Assembly: GCA_033297205.1 (NCBI GenBank)
Contig: MU859206.1
Span: 29,822 to 93,821 of the forward strand
DNA length: 64,000 nt
Reading direction: 5' to 3'
Origin: Pseudoneurospora amorphoporcata
Taxonomy: Eukaryota > Ascomycota > Sordariomycetes > Sordariales > Sordariaceae
Made by a program: the position numbers and the translations under genes. Under the pieces are notes generated by a model, which worked only from the letters and a program-made list of their open reading frames with translations, ran no database searches and was not told the DNA's origin. This document shows positions 21,341 through 33,051 of the stretch, piece by piece (the stretch's first letter is position 1; each line of letters starts with the position of its first letter).

Positions 21341-21930
21341 ATGCCCTCAGACGACTACACCAGCGTTGCCCGCGGGCCTCTCAAGCTCAAGGGCGTAGCT
21401 GGGCCCGGGGGTAAAGTCAAGAAACATAAGAAGAAGAATAAGGACAAGAAGACGGACCTGGAGAAGAACCTATCGACCGGAGACGACAACAACAAGCCGC
21501 TAGTAACGAACGATAACGACGATAACGAGGCGGAGAAGCAACTACAACTAAGAGAGGGCAGCAGTGCAGACGCAGATGTAGAGCAGAGGGAACAAAGGAC
21601 AAGTCAAAGTCAGGAAAGAGAAGAAGAAGAAGACGAGACGAAAACCGAGGCAGAGAGGAGGTTTTTGGAGGCTAAGAGGAAGAGGGTATGTATTTTCCCT
21701 CAATGTCCAATCCAATTCAGCCCTTTCCTACCTACTTACGGCTTGATTACCTATGGAGAATTGAGGAGGCTAACCAAGTCACATAAACAACACAGCTAAA
21801 AGAAATGACCGAATCCGGCCGCGTCCGCCCCGAGCTCCTCAAGACGCATAAGCAGCGCGTGGAGGAGTTGAACGCGCACCTGTCGCGCTTGAGCGAGCAT
21901 CATGATATGCCCAAGATTGGACCTGGTTAA
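21341..21930 (+). CDS. FAM32A homologue (spliceosome-associated protein)
   Basis: Exons are 21341-21685 and 21796-21930, with a 110-nt intron (GTATGT donor, ACACAG acceptor, phase 0), giving 159 residues. Both ends match animal FAM32A. The N-terminus has RGPLKLKGVAG followed by a Lys-rich block (KKHKKKNKDKK). The C-terminus, entirely in exon 2, has KTHKQRVEELNAHLSRLSEHHDMPKIGPG. The middle is an acidic, Gln/Glu-rich disordered linker, longer than in animals (human FAM32A is about 112 residues). In other organisms FAM32A sits in the catalytic spliceosome near the active site and helps 3' splice-site docking. That role here is inferred from homology. The Lys-rich block would also serve as a nuclear localisation signal. 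Confidence 0.88.
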
Positions 21931-23198
21931 GCAAGGAATGAGCATGAAGATTGGGAAGAAGGACAAGCAGGAAGACGACGCAAAGTTAGCAGCGAGACGA
22001 GGGGAACAACCACCGCCAGGCGACTCAGGCGGGAATGTGGTGTGTGGAATGTGGAATGCTCGCGACCTCAGCCGGTCACTGTCCGGAAAAGCATGGCATC
22101 CGCTGGCATGCCAGATACCAAGAACAATGCGAGAAGAGACAAGAGAGAAGAGCGGGGGAAAGAGCAGAGGGAAGCTGATTACCCGATACTCATAAGCCTG
22201 GTGGATGGGAAGCAGGTGGCAAGATGACAAGACGGCTCCCAGGTACTGCTGGAGGAATCAAGCCGACAAGGGTGGATCTGGAGATATGTTCTCGCCAGGC
22301 TTTGGCATGTCATTGTCCCAGACTTTTGATGGGGTTGTGGGAGGGAATGCCCCGAGAGGCTGCAGCAGTGCAGTATATGAAAGTGTCTATTTTTAACACT
22401 GTCATGATACCAATCAAAACCCATTCTTCACCCATCTTACGTTCTTACGTGCGGGATGTCAACCTCAGCTGTTCTGATTGACCCCAAGTTCTCTTGAGCC
22501 TGTTTCCTTTTGCTCTCGAGTTTTGTGCCTTTTGTTACCGGTAGACATTGGTCTGGTTTTGCATTCAAGAGTGCGTATCATGGTGCAAGTCTCATTCCCT
22601 TGCTGGTAACCAGTTTTTCATGTCTAATTCATTCCATTATTCCATGAAAAACAACATCTTCCCATCTACCCAGCGGTATGTGTGTATGTACGCATGTTGT
22701 CCGTTCCTATATATATACCTATATCCATCCATTTGACTTCGTGAACATCTCCCAGCGATAACTCATCTCGCTCCTCTTGTCTTGCACATCATACAGACCA
22801 GGCTTTCCAAGTCTCCTCATTCCCACATCGTAATGTAGATAGCCAAACCAAAAAAAAATCTATACATAATCCCTTTCCTATACCAACATCCCTCCTCCCA
22901 CTTTTGTCATCAAGAGTAGCAGCCAATTGCCCTTTTGATCACAAAGAAAAAAAAGAATGTGGTCATACATTGCGGACGCGTTGACACCGTCGCGGAAATG
23001 AATGCATGTGTATGCATGTGTGTGTTGCTCTGAACACCGGTATGCAAGAACGACAGAAAAGAATGTAAAGTGACGTAGACGTAAGTAACCGACGCAATGC
23101 AGTGCAAAAGCAAACGAGACGAAAACCTGAAAGGTCAAGGGAAGCCAAAAACCAGGACCAAAATTCAAACAACAAGGAAACTTCAATCGCGCTCAAGT
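21931..23198. other. Convergent intergenic region
   Basis: These 1.27 kb form the shared 3' flank of FAM32A and the Ser/Thr-rich surface protein gene. AT content rises from about 22380 on, and TATATATACC occurs near 22710. No gene is recognised. Confidence 0.45.
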
Positions 23199-24566
23199 TC
23201 AAGCAAGCACGAAGAAGATCAACAGCGCTCCCAACACGACAGCCTCAACGATCATCAGCCAGCGGCCTGATGGCTGGAGAGAAGAACCCGCATTCTGAAG
23301 GCTGGGAGAAGCCTTGGTGCCGGTGCCCGCTGTAGGAGCGGGGTCAACGCGGACGGTGCTGGTCTGGGTGACGACAATCTCAACGCCGTCCGAGGTCGAG
23401 GTCAAAGTCTGGACGATGACCTTGGAGCTGGGGGTCATGGGCTCATCGGGCTGTTGAGGCTGCGCGGTGGTCTTAGGTGGCTCGACGGTCTTGGCCTTGG
23501 AGGTGGTGGTCAAGGTGGTAGAGGAGACTATGAGTGCCGTGTTAGTTGAAGCTCAAGGGGTTGCAAGGTGAGCCGAGCCTTGAACACTGGAGTGTCTTTG
23601 AAGGGGAAGGGGTTGGGAGTTTTATGGGAATTTACAGTCAAGAGCGAACACCGACGAGCCCACAGTGACCGAGGAAGCTGATACTTCCTGGGATGTGGAG
23701 GACGTCGAAAAAGAAGAAGAGGTGCCACGTGAAATGGACGTGGACGACGAACCAGAAGAAATGGTCGTAACTGATGTGGACGACGCTGTCATCGACACCG
23801 ATGACACGACATCAGAAGATGAAGTGGTGGGTGAGGTGGATGATGATGGTTCAAGAGAAGAAGAAGAATATTTGGATGAGGTGGACGACGAACCAGAGGA
23901 AGAAGAAGTGGTGGAAGACACTCCGGCTTCAGAAGACGGCTCAGAAGACGACACGGAAGACACAGAAGACGACGTTGACAAAGGAGCGAGAGTTCTCTCA
24001 CTCTCGCTCACGGACGTACCAGTTGAGCTGGGGCTTGGTTGAGAAGAGGATGTTGACTTGGTCGAAGTGGCCGAAGTAGTGGTGATGACGGTAGGAGGAG
24101 CCTGGCTGGTGGTTGACGGCTCAGGCGCAGGTTCACTCGATGAAGAGCTGATGACCTGCGGCGCGGAGCTCGACGACGAAGTAACCTGAGCGCTGGATGA
24201 GGCCGAAGAAGGAGTAGGTTGCTGAGTTGTCGAAGCGATGGTAGTGTTTGAGTCATCACGCTTGGCCATGCGCAAGATGGCTGTCGCAAGAGCGGCGTTG
24301 TCCCGGTGAACGGCCTCGATGGCTTGCTTCTCCGACTCCCATACTCCGTGCTGGAACCGCCCAGGGAAGGTCTTGTGAAGGATGTTGTGAAGGGAGTCTG
24401 GCGATGCCGCATCCACCATGGACTGGAAGTTTTCACCCTGTGGCGAAGCATGTCCCTCACGGCACTGAACCCTCTGCTGCCATCTTGACGGCCCGGCCGA
24501 TGTCAAGCCGAAGAAGAACAAGAGGCACAGGGTGACGCTCAGGAGAGCGCGCCTCGACGATGTCAT
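23199..24566 (-). CDS. Ser/Thr-rich secreted or membrane-anchored cell-surface protein
   Basis: Exons on the minus strand are 23636-24566 and 23199-23527. The intron has a GTAAAT donor, a CATAG acceptor and is 108 nt, phase 1. The ATG at 24566 is followed by a clear signal peptide (SSRRALLSVTLCLLFFFGLTSAG). A roughly 90-residue globular region follows (VQCREGHASPQGENF to RMAKRDD), then a Ser/Thr/Pro-rich stalk of about 180 residues that would be heavily O-glycosylated. Exon 2 adds a Thr-rich segment (VIVQTLTSTSDGVEIVVTQT) and ends in a hydrophobic tail WLMIVEAVVLGALLIFFVLA, either a GPI signal or a membrane segment. The frame is open further upstream with another ATG at 24725, which would turn the signal peptide into an internal anchor. 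I prefer 24566. KR at the end of the globular part resembles a Kex2 site. The function is not known. Confidence 0.75.
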
Positions 24567-27500
24567 CTTGTTGTTGTTGTCGGTGTTATTGTTGGTTGGT
24601 AGTCTCTGGTCCTCTTCTGGTCTCGTCTCGCGTGTCCTTGCGTCTTCCGATGCCGCTTTCTCAACGTCAATGGGAAGAAGCGAGGCTCCGGGAGGGGACA
24701 TATCGTGGGTTTTGTTCGGTCCCATGGTGGCTTGCCGAGAAAAGAGAGGAAGTCTGGGCGGCCTTGTCCTGCAGCAAATGGAGATGGTCAACGGTGGTGA
24801 TGTGTGGCGATCAACAGCGGCTGTCCTATGGAATCGTCTGCAAGCTGTTGGCTGATGGGGCCGTTCTGGAGTCTCGTCAGGGCTGGGTTTTGTTCCTGGA
24901 GAGTGAAGGTTGCGGTCAAGGTACCAAGAAGCTGCAGAACTTGAAACTCAAAAGCTTGAGACCGACTCCACGAGAAGAGAACTTTGATTGCAGCAAGAGT
25001 CAATGGAGACTATTTTAGTGCGGTCGTCCTGCATCGACTTGTAAGCACTGTGATCGTCCCGACTCGGTATCTTTCTTGTAACTTGTTCAGGAAGATGATG
25101 CAGAACGGAAATAACGACCAGTACTTGTCTCGTACCGTTCGAGTCAAGTGGAAGCCACCTAAGCAAGACAAGACGTAAAACAGGGCAAGACCCCCCGAGT
25201 CCAACGGGAAGGGAAGGGGAAGGGAGCCTTGGGGGGGGAGCCGTGAGCCATCACAGAGCTCAGACTGGTTGACGATGGCGGGCGAGGTGGGACAGAAAAC
25301 CTGAAGTTGGCGGAGAAAGGGCAACTCACAGAAAGGTTGAGGGAAGGAAGGGCTTGCTGATGCTTACCTGGCTAACGTTGCACTACCGAGACAACGACCA
25401 CAGGGGCTGAGATTTCTTGCTATCTTTCTTTCCTTCTTCTGTTCTTTACACAGTTGCCTTTTGAGTGTTGTTCACAAGTTGTTCCTGCCTTTTGCCTCCA
25501 CGGAGCATTGTAGTCTGTAGTGTAGGGAGGTACGTACATGAAATACAGATGGGATTTTCTTTTTGATCTCCTAGATCTCCCTAGATCCTTCTTCTTCCAA
25601 CTTGTGTGCCCTGGTTTTGCGGTCTGGATTGGTCGGACGAAGCTGGAGTTTCCTTGCCTCGCTTGTACCCAACATATGGTAACTTACCCTGGCATCATGA
25701 CGGCACTGGCCCGTATTGATCGTATTCAGTGGGTTATTACGGCGAGACGGCATACAGGGGTGGGGGCTGTTGTTGTTGCGGCGCTCTTTAGCCTCTGTTG
25801 ATCGGACCAACATGGCGCAAGTGGACGCCTATGACAAGGGCCAGGGAGCTTCATTTTTTGGTGCTGGTGGATAAAAAGGTGCAGCTGTCATCTCTTTCAG
25901 ACGAGTGCCTGGGAGCCGCCAAGGTTCATCCAAAAACCCAGACTCCAAGCGCCAAGACTCATCGGTAGCAAAAGACATCCGACGAACCCACCAGGATTGG
26001 AAACCTCTGCGGCTTGCAAAAGTTGAAACGGCCACCAGAGAAGACGCGGGCAAGCGGGAAACCATGACAGTGCTTGACTGCCGCCACGGCACCTTCCCCA
26101 GGCGTTGGAGGGGACGGGATGCCTTGCCCAAAGAGGAGATGGTTTCACGACAGCAGTACAATCTAATACTGGTTTGTTTCTTTAACTCGGTACTCCTAGT
26201 ATACTGGACAAGATCTATCCCAAACTGTCCCAAACCTCACAAGGACAAATCGTAATGGCTACGTAAATACGAACTAGAAGGGCATATATAAAGTAGGATC
26301 GTACATTTGCTATAGAACGAAAGGGACCAGTTGGATCTAACAAACAAACCAGTATTGGACTGCAAAGCCGAAGAGGGAACCTTTGGCTTTTGGGATCTCC
26401 CACTCAGCATCAACCGTACCCGAGAGACGCGCGGGCCTCAGGCTCCCCGCGGCTTCGTACTTTGTGAGAATCTGATGCTTCGTTCGTGTTTCAATCGACC
26501 AATCGCACGTGCTAAAGCTGCCACTGCAGGTACACAGCCTCCTCATTGAGCTTCATGGCTCGATCGGGTTTGTGCCGTGAGGACACACACGATTACGGCA
26601 AGTGGGTTCCTGATACGGACTGGATGCTCCTTTGTTACGAGGGGGGACTACCTAAACATTAGACGGAACTTGGCAGAGAAGCTTGGTCGAATGTTGTCAA
26701 GTTGTCAGGTAGCGTTGGCGCCTGCTGTTTCCATTTTCCCAGCCATGCCATTTTTGTTATTATTTTCCTTCCGAAAAGCGCTCGCTGTAATGTGTTTTTG
26801 GGCGTCTGTAGCCCCTCACGACGTATTTTTCCTCTCCTTTCCTTTCCTTGGTTAGCAGAGGGGCTGGATGGCTGGACGACGTCGCTCCGTTCGCCGCTCT
26901 GCAGTCTCCTCCGGCGCTGACAAGCTGAATGAAGTGTGATCCGATCTACCGCGCATCCACACTATTCTACTTAGTCTGATCTTATCCCAACGCCACTGCC
27001 GCATGGACGGAACTGTCAACCTCTCATCTCGAGGCTTTTGTCTTGAGTTGAACCCCACAGAAGACAAGTCTGACAGCAGGTGCGGTGTGCTTACATCTGC
27101 AAGTGATAGAGGGCCGTATAAAACTTGCGAGGTTGGCACGGCTAGCAAAACTTTTGAAGCCATTCCGATGTTAGACCGAGGTGTGGAAATTGCAAAGTGT
27201 TTTGTCCTTGTTGCTGCTTCCTGGCTCGGTGTGAAAGTCGTTAACGTCATCGGCCCACCGAAGTGGTATCGCGTAAAAAACTCTTGTTGCAAGGTCATAA
27301 CAGGCCTTGTTATCACCATCTTACAGACACTATGACATGCTGTTGGGCGACTGAATCTTTATACTGTATCGCCAATGCTGACCAACTAAAAGTTATTGTT
27401 CGGGGAAGGTGTCTGTGCTGCTTTGTTTACAAAACATATTCCATCTCATCCATTGATGACGACAATCCTGTCGAGAGTCTCTCGCTCACTTGGCGTCTCG

Positions 27501-29505
27501 CTTGCAGGCGGTTGGCAACCCCTTCGGTCGGAGTGTAATTCACTGTGCTCCACTGCTCCGACGACCAGCGAACACTCAGCGATCGCGATGTGTGTCGTCC
27601 GCCCAGGCGGCTAGATTCCGGAAGAGCACGGCCGCCGAACCCGGTTCCTTGGGGCGGGGGCTACAGTAGGGCGCGGACAGCGACACACTGTCGGCTTCCG
27701 ATTGGCCGGGCACAGCGTCTCAAAGTCGGAGCCACTATCAACGGTCGACAGCTACACGTGTACGGCTTGTCGCTCGGGGTTAGGTAGGTTTTGACGTGCT
27801 ATAGGGTTGTGCTCTCTCGGTTCACTCCGACTTCATTACCTCTAGGCCCCCATCAGCTCAAACTGTTCTGGGAGCAGTATAGGAGCAGTATGGGGGTTTT
27901 GGTACTCGGGTGACATGGGGTAGGTTTGGCTTTCTTCCAAAGTATTCAATAAGTCCCAAACTGGAGGACCAGTACCGTATGAAATTGTCAGTTTTTGCAC
28001 CAGAAAGTTCAAAATCAATCGATTTTATTGGTTAAGACTCTGCTTAGCAATCGCTTGGCAGTAGTGCCCGGTCCGAGCTCGCAAAATCGGTACAGTAGCT
28101 AACCAAGGCGCTATCTCTTTGAATAGCATATCAGCGCCCGTGCGCCTCTCGAAGAAGGAAAGCGTTTTGGTAAAAGATGAGGCACAGCCCTGCTGGTGTA
28201 GAATAATCCTTGAACAGCTTTCATACTGCTCATGAAGCAGCTTGAGCCGATCAGGGCCTTATAAACATTCTTTCTGCTTGGATACTCTTTTTGAAGCAGG
28301 TTGTATGGCCTTCTAATATGATATTTGAGAATACCGTGGTGGGTGCGACATGAAACATTGGACTCTTCGTCGAGGTTTGTCACCACAACCCGAATGTCTT
28401 TCAACCGCGATACGGCTCGGGCCTCAAGACCTTGGATGGCAACTTAACCTCCTGAAAGGTGGTGTTATCTCCCGACATGAGCGTGAGAAAAGCCATCATC
28501 AGCCACTTCAAGCAATCACCCGATACTACCAAGTAACCGAAATGTCCCCCAGAGCCTCATCTCGGAGGGTGCAGATGGGTTTCGGCGAGTTGACCCAAGG
28601 GCTCGGGGTACGTACAGACTGAGAACATAGCTCCCGTATGGGTCATGGTTCCATCTTCTCCTCGGACACTGGCATTCATGCAACCTTGCTGGACAAAAGG
28701 CTTGAGTACCCGGTCTCTTACCTCTACGCATCCGGGTGATGAACTTGACTTCAGGCTTGCTGGAGGGGCCTCACTCAGCCACCATGATACACCCAGATAA
28801 GGTATCTTTGTCATGTCGTGACGGGAGGTTAGGTTCTCACGAAACACCTCAATGATGCCCTGTGGCTGAAGATTGCACGGCTCAGCACTGGATAGCGGCG
28901 GCCTGCAGTGCAGTGGCGCTAGGTACCGTGGCCCATGCGGCCTCACTGAGCCCGGCACGAACCTTGTCGCCCACGCCGTCCATGTTCCTGGATCGCCAAA
29001 AGGTGGGACTCTCAAACATGCCACGGGCTTGCTCCTCCGAGCACCGACAGAACCGCGTCCAAGCTACAGTACCCCCCTCCCCCTCGCTGGACCATTTCTC
29101 TTTCATGTGATTGTGGGTGTAGCTTCTGGACAGACTAGAGAAAAGTGGACGATGCTACAGAAACAACAAACTATTCCATCCCATCTCGAAATACCATTCG
29201 TTAGCGTCAGGCTGCCCGTCAGGTCCTTCAAGACATTCGGTTGGATCGAAACATGTGGCCTTTTACACCGGACAACTCTCTGAAATACAACTGATTACGC
29301 AATTCAGGGTCCCCCACAATTTCCCTGTTCTTCCAGCAAACAACATCCACACAACAATTCGGCAACGACTTCAACAGCTCGTCATCGTACCTACCCAAGC
29401 CATTGACTACCACACGGGCATAGCACACCATCTTTGTCCTTACCGACGTCCCTTCGATGAAGCCTGAAGCCCGAACCACGAAGAACGAAGCTCAAATCCT
29501 CGACC
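24567..29505. other. Large gene-poor interval, about 4.9 kb
   Basis: No open frame here exceeds about 155 codons and none resembles a known protein on either strand. A TATATAAA box-like sequence lies at about 26285. A GC-rich block occupies about 27580-27790 and an AT-richer block 27930-28340. Two nearly identical GGAGCAGTAT words lie at about 27870-27890. The interval is upstream of both flanking genes (Ser/Thr-rich protein on -, dolichol kinase on +). It could hold long promoters, a non-coding RNA gene, or a decayed element too degraded to name. Confidence 0.35.
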
Positions 29506-32374
29506 ATGTCAGAGCATCTCCGGCCTCCAGCTCCAGCTCCAGCTTCAGCCCCAGACACCAAATACGGGGGCCAAGACCCCGAAGAAGACCTTACGATCGG
29601 TACACGAACGCCGAAACCCTACTACCGTCAGAACTTCGAGCTCCTCGAGCCCTCCGAGCGACTCATACACCGAGCAGCGACTGTGGCTCTGTCACAGAGT
29701 CAGCCCTCCCCTACATCACCGCACGGTTCGAACCAGGCGAGCGATAGCGGTACCGAAGCAGACGATGAACACTTCCTCAAGGGGTTGCCGGCTCCCAAAA
29801 CTCGTTTACATAAGGGACTACGAGGGAGGAACGAGCCGCTGTCAGGCACATCGACACCCCTACTTTCTCCAAACGCCATAGACGAGGATGAACGAGACCC
29901 CGACCTGAACCCGAAATCCGGCGTTTCCATACGACTAAAAAGAAGTGAAGCCGAGAGAGCCCGTAGAAGGAAGGAGGTTGTTCGCCGTGGTGCCGAGGTA
30001 CTGTTGCTTGCTTGTCAGGGGTTGCTTGTAGCGTCCAACCACGATGTACAGCCCTTTATACAGTCACATCGAAAAGGTATGTTGAGCTCTTGCTATTGCA
30101 GTCATAACCTCAGCTAACCCATTTGCCCCAGAACTCTCGGCCTTGGCCTGGCTGTTCTCGACGCTACTTGCTCTCTACCCACTGAGGCTCGTAGCTTGGG
30201 CATATCGTCAAGGCAACCCATCGAAACGCTTGCCCCTTTCCGTCCCTACTTCCTTCGATCCAGCTCCGGCATTATACCCACAGCTTATACCGCTGTTCGT
30301 CTCGCTTCTTGTTGCGAAAAATGTCGAGGGTGTTGTGTTGCCAAACGTGATTTTGAGCATTTGCTCTCTACCGAGACCGCTGATACCTGGTGCGGCATAC
30401 TGGGAAGAGTACAGTTCTACACAGTGGCTTCTGTCTTGCATTCCTCTTGTGCTGGGTAGCTCTGCTACGGATCCCGAGACCCTGGCGTTGCTGTACCCTT
30501 TGCACCAGTCGTTATGCTTGGTTTTACAGCGACTTACGACGACTAGCCTTCTGATTGCCGAATTGCAGTTGCTCTCCGTGGCCCTCATTAACGTCCTTTT
30601 ACTGGCACGGTCTCCCCAGGTGGTCACCTTGAAGGCGCTTCTTTGGGGAGGTGGTCTGGGCATTATCGTGCTTTGTAGCAAAGTCATCCAGTGGGGTATC
30701 TCTCTGGCCAGAGTGCCGAAGTGGCGTTTCAAGCGTCCTTCGATTCCCAAGGCCGGAAGTACGTCTGGATTGTTGAAGTTCTTCAAAGCTGCCAAACGTA
30801 CATACTTTGCCGGTAGAACTGACAATGAGGAGGTACTAAGTGACTCCGACTATGTGGTTTCGGGCCATAACCGCAACCGAAGCTCCGCAACTCCTTCCTG
30901 GGATGCGAGCTTCCTGAAAGAAAGGACAAGGGAGGGTAGCATCAGCAGCGCTGAAGAGAACTCACATCGCCAAGCCAATGGTGCTGATGTTCGCTTTGAG
31001 GTACAGGAGCCGTCATCACCGCAGCAGTTCTCCCCACGAAGGCACACATTGCCTTCTTTAGGCAAAATCGCCAGCATTGTTCGGTCCCAAACCAGCACTC
31101 CTTCGGGTCGCCGGAAGCGTTCTGCTTCCTCCAGTGTGCGCGCCTTCTTCTCCTTGACACAAGCACAAGCCACTGTGAGGAAATGGCTATACGCCGGCTG
31201 GGTCTACATTTGCATATTGATCGTCATTTTGGTTGGCGTACGAGAGTATGTGGGACGATACGCCCTTGCCGATAACGAGCCGGTGGGCTGGGCGCTCGGT
31301 TACCTCTTTGGCGACATTCCGGAGTTCAGGCTCGAGGTTGTCAAGGCGGATCTCGAGAGATGGATTTGCCTTCCGATACGAGCCGACGAGGAGGCTTCAG
31401 ACGCCTTAGGCGGCTGGGTTCAGTTCGTCCGGCAGTCCATCTTTGGAGAAGCAAACACTCGTCTCCTCCTCAGCGGCTACTGGCTAGTCATCATCATCAT
31501 CGGGCTCGCCGTCGTTTTCCGCCTATCGCCCATCTACGAAGTTGACACACGTCGGAAGGTCTTTCACTTCATGATGGTCGCCATGTTCCTGCCTACCATC
31601 TTCATTGACCCGACCTATATCGCTCTGGCCTTGTCGATCGTTCTCGCCGTTTTCCTTCTAGTTGACCTTCTCCGAGCGAGCCAGCTCCCTCCGCTTTCGA
31701 CACCCATCGCTCAGTTCCTCACCCCATACGTCGACGGCAGAGATCTCCGCGGCCCCGTGGTCATCTCACACATATTCCTCCTGATCGGATGTGCCATTCC
31801 CCTATGGCTCAGCTTAGCTGCCCTACCACGTACAGGCGAAGGCCCTCTAGCAGGATGGGAGGTCCCGCTCCGGGACATCAGCATGGTCGCCGGGGTCGTA
31901 TGCGTGGGACTCGGCGACGCGGCAGCTTCGCTGATCGGAAGGAGATGGGGTCACAGGAAGTGGCTCTGGGGAGGCGGCAAGAGCATCGAGGGGAGCATGG
32001 CGTTCGCGACAGCGGTGTTTGTGGGGTTGATGACGGCTAATATTTGGTTATTCGTTGGGGGCTGGCCCTCCTCGACTGTTGACACTGGCACGCTTTCTAC
32101 GGTTGCCGCCCGGGAGGCGGAACTTGATGATAGCTTTGGAGCGGGCATGGGTACTGGTGTGGGTGAGCTGGTGATGGGTATAATTGGGAGGTTATGGGAA
32201 GCATTGTCTCAGCTGCCACAGGCGTCGTCGTGGTCGACCACGGTGGTGAAGACGGCTGTGTGTGCTTGTATGGCCTCGCTCACGGAGGCGGTGTTGACGG
32301 GAGGTAATGATAATGTGGTGGTGCCGGTTGTGCTGTGGACTTGTGTCAAGAGCATGGATATGAATCTGAGCTAG
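29506..32374 (+). CDS. Dolichol kinase (Sec59 type)
   Basis: The enzyme phosphorylates dolichol with CTP in the ER membrane, the last step in making dolichyl phosphate for N-glycosylation, O-mannosylation and GPI synthesis. Exons are 29506-30076 and 30132-32374, with a 55-nt intron (GTATGT donor, CCCCAG acceptor, phase 1) containing a CTAACC branch site, giving 937 residues. The family signature is at the C-terminus: GLGDAAASLIGRRWG (about residue 780) and GGGKSIEGS (about 805), the CTP-binding loop of the polyprenol kinase fold. Multiple hydrophobic segments flank it, for example WLVIIIIGLAVVFRL and ISHIFLLIGCAIPLWLSL. It is much longer than yeast Sec59 (about 520). The extra length is a Ser/Pro/Arg-rich N-terminal region of about 190 residues and a charged loop around residues 410-530, both probably cytosolic. 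Confidence 0.92.
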
Positions 32375-33051
32375 AGCGGGATTGTGATGCGTATGTCTGT
32401 TATAGATGGCTAGACGGATAGACTAACAAAGACAAGTCACGAATAGTCCGGTATATATAGTCCCATATATGATTCCTGCGTTGATGGTGGATGGACTTGA
32501 AGCTATTCCTCGCTAACGAGTATCACCAGCTTCCCCCTCGGAGCACCATCAATATCTTGAAGCCCTTCCGCCTAGGCTACTTACGTTGCCATCAATAAGC
32601 TCTTCGTGAATGGTTCGGAGATATTGGTCGCTGAGGCTAATTTGCACATGGTACGCACTAGTCAAAAGCCTTCTTCCATTGTAGGTTTAACCTTCAAGCC
32701 ACATGGCTCCATGAATAATAGCTGCTCAAGGTAGACTCAAAGTTCGCGCCAAACGCCATATATCATGCTCTTCTAGACAACCATTATAGTCAGTCAAGAA
32801 CGAACAAGAACCCGAGAACTACCAGCTTCAGACCACCATTTAAAGCCACCAAGGCTGAAGTGAAGCCCCGAAGCAGCAGTATTTTAATCAAACAACAAAC
32901 TGGTCAAAGAAGAAGAAAGAATAAAAAAAAGAAGCCTGTATTGCCTGCCTGCCTGCCCATTTATCAAAAGACCACAAAAACACACACAAAAGAGGCATCA
33001 CATGGCCCGCAACCGGTCTAAAAGCCACATACACACGCCGGGCTGGCTGGA
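32375..33051. other. Convergent intergenic region
   Basis: This is the shared 3' flank of dolichol kinase and the GH76 gene. It is AT-richer than the genes, with a TGCC(TGCC)n stretch at about 32940-32956 and an A-rich run near 32920. No gene is recognised. Confidence 0.45.

Noticed and set aside
26852..27335. Overlapping frames of 155 and 110 codons on opposite strands in the gene-poor interval
   Set aside because: Neither has recognisable content or splice partners, and the two overlap each other.
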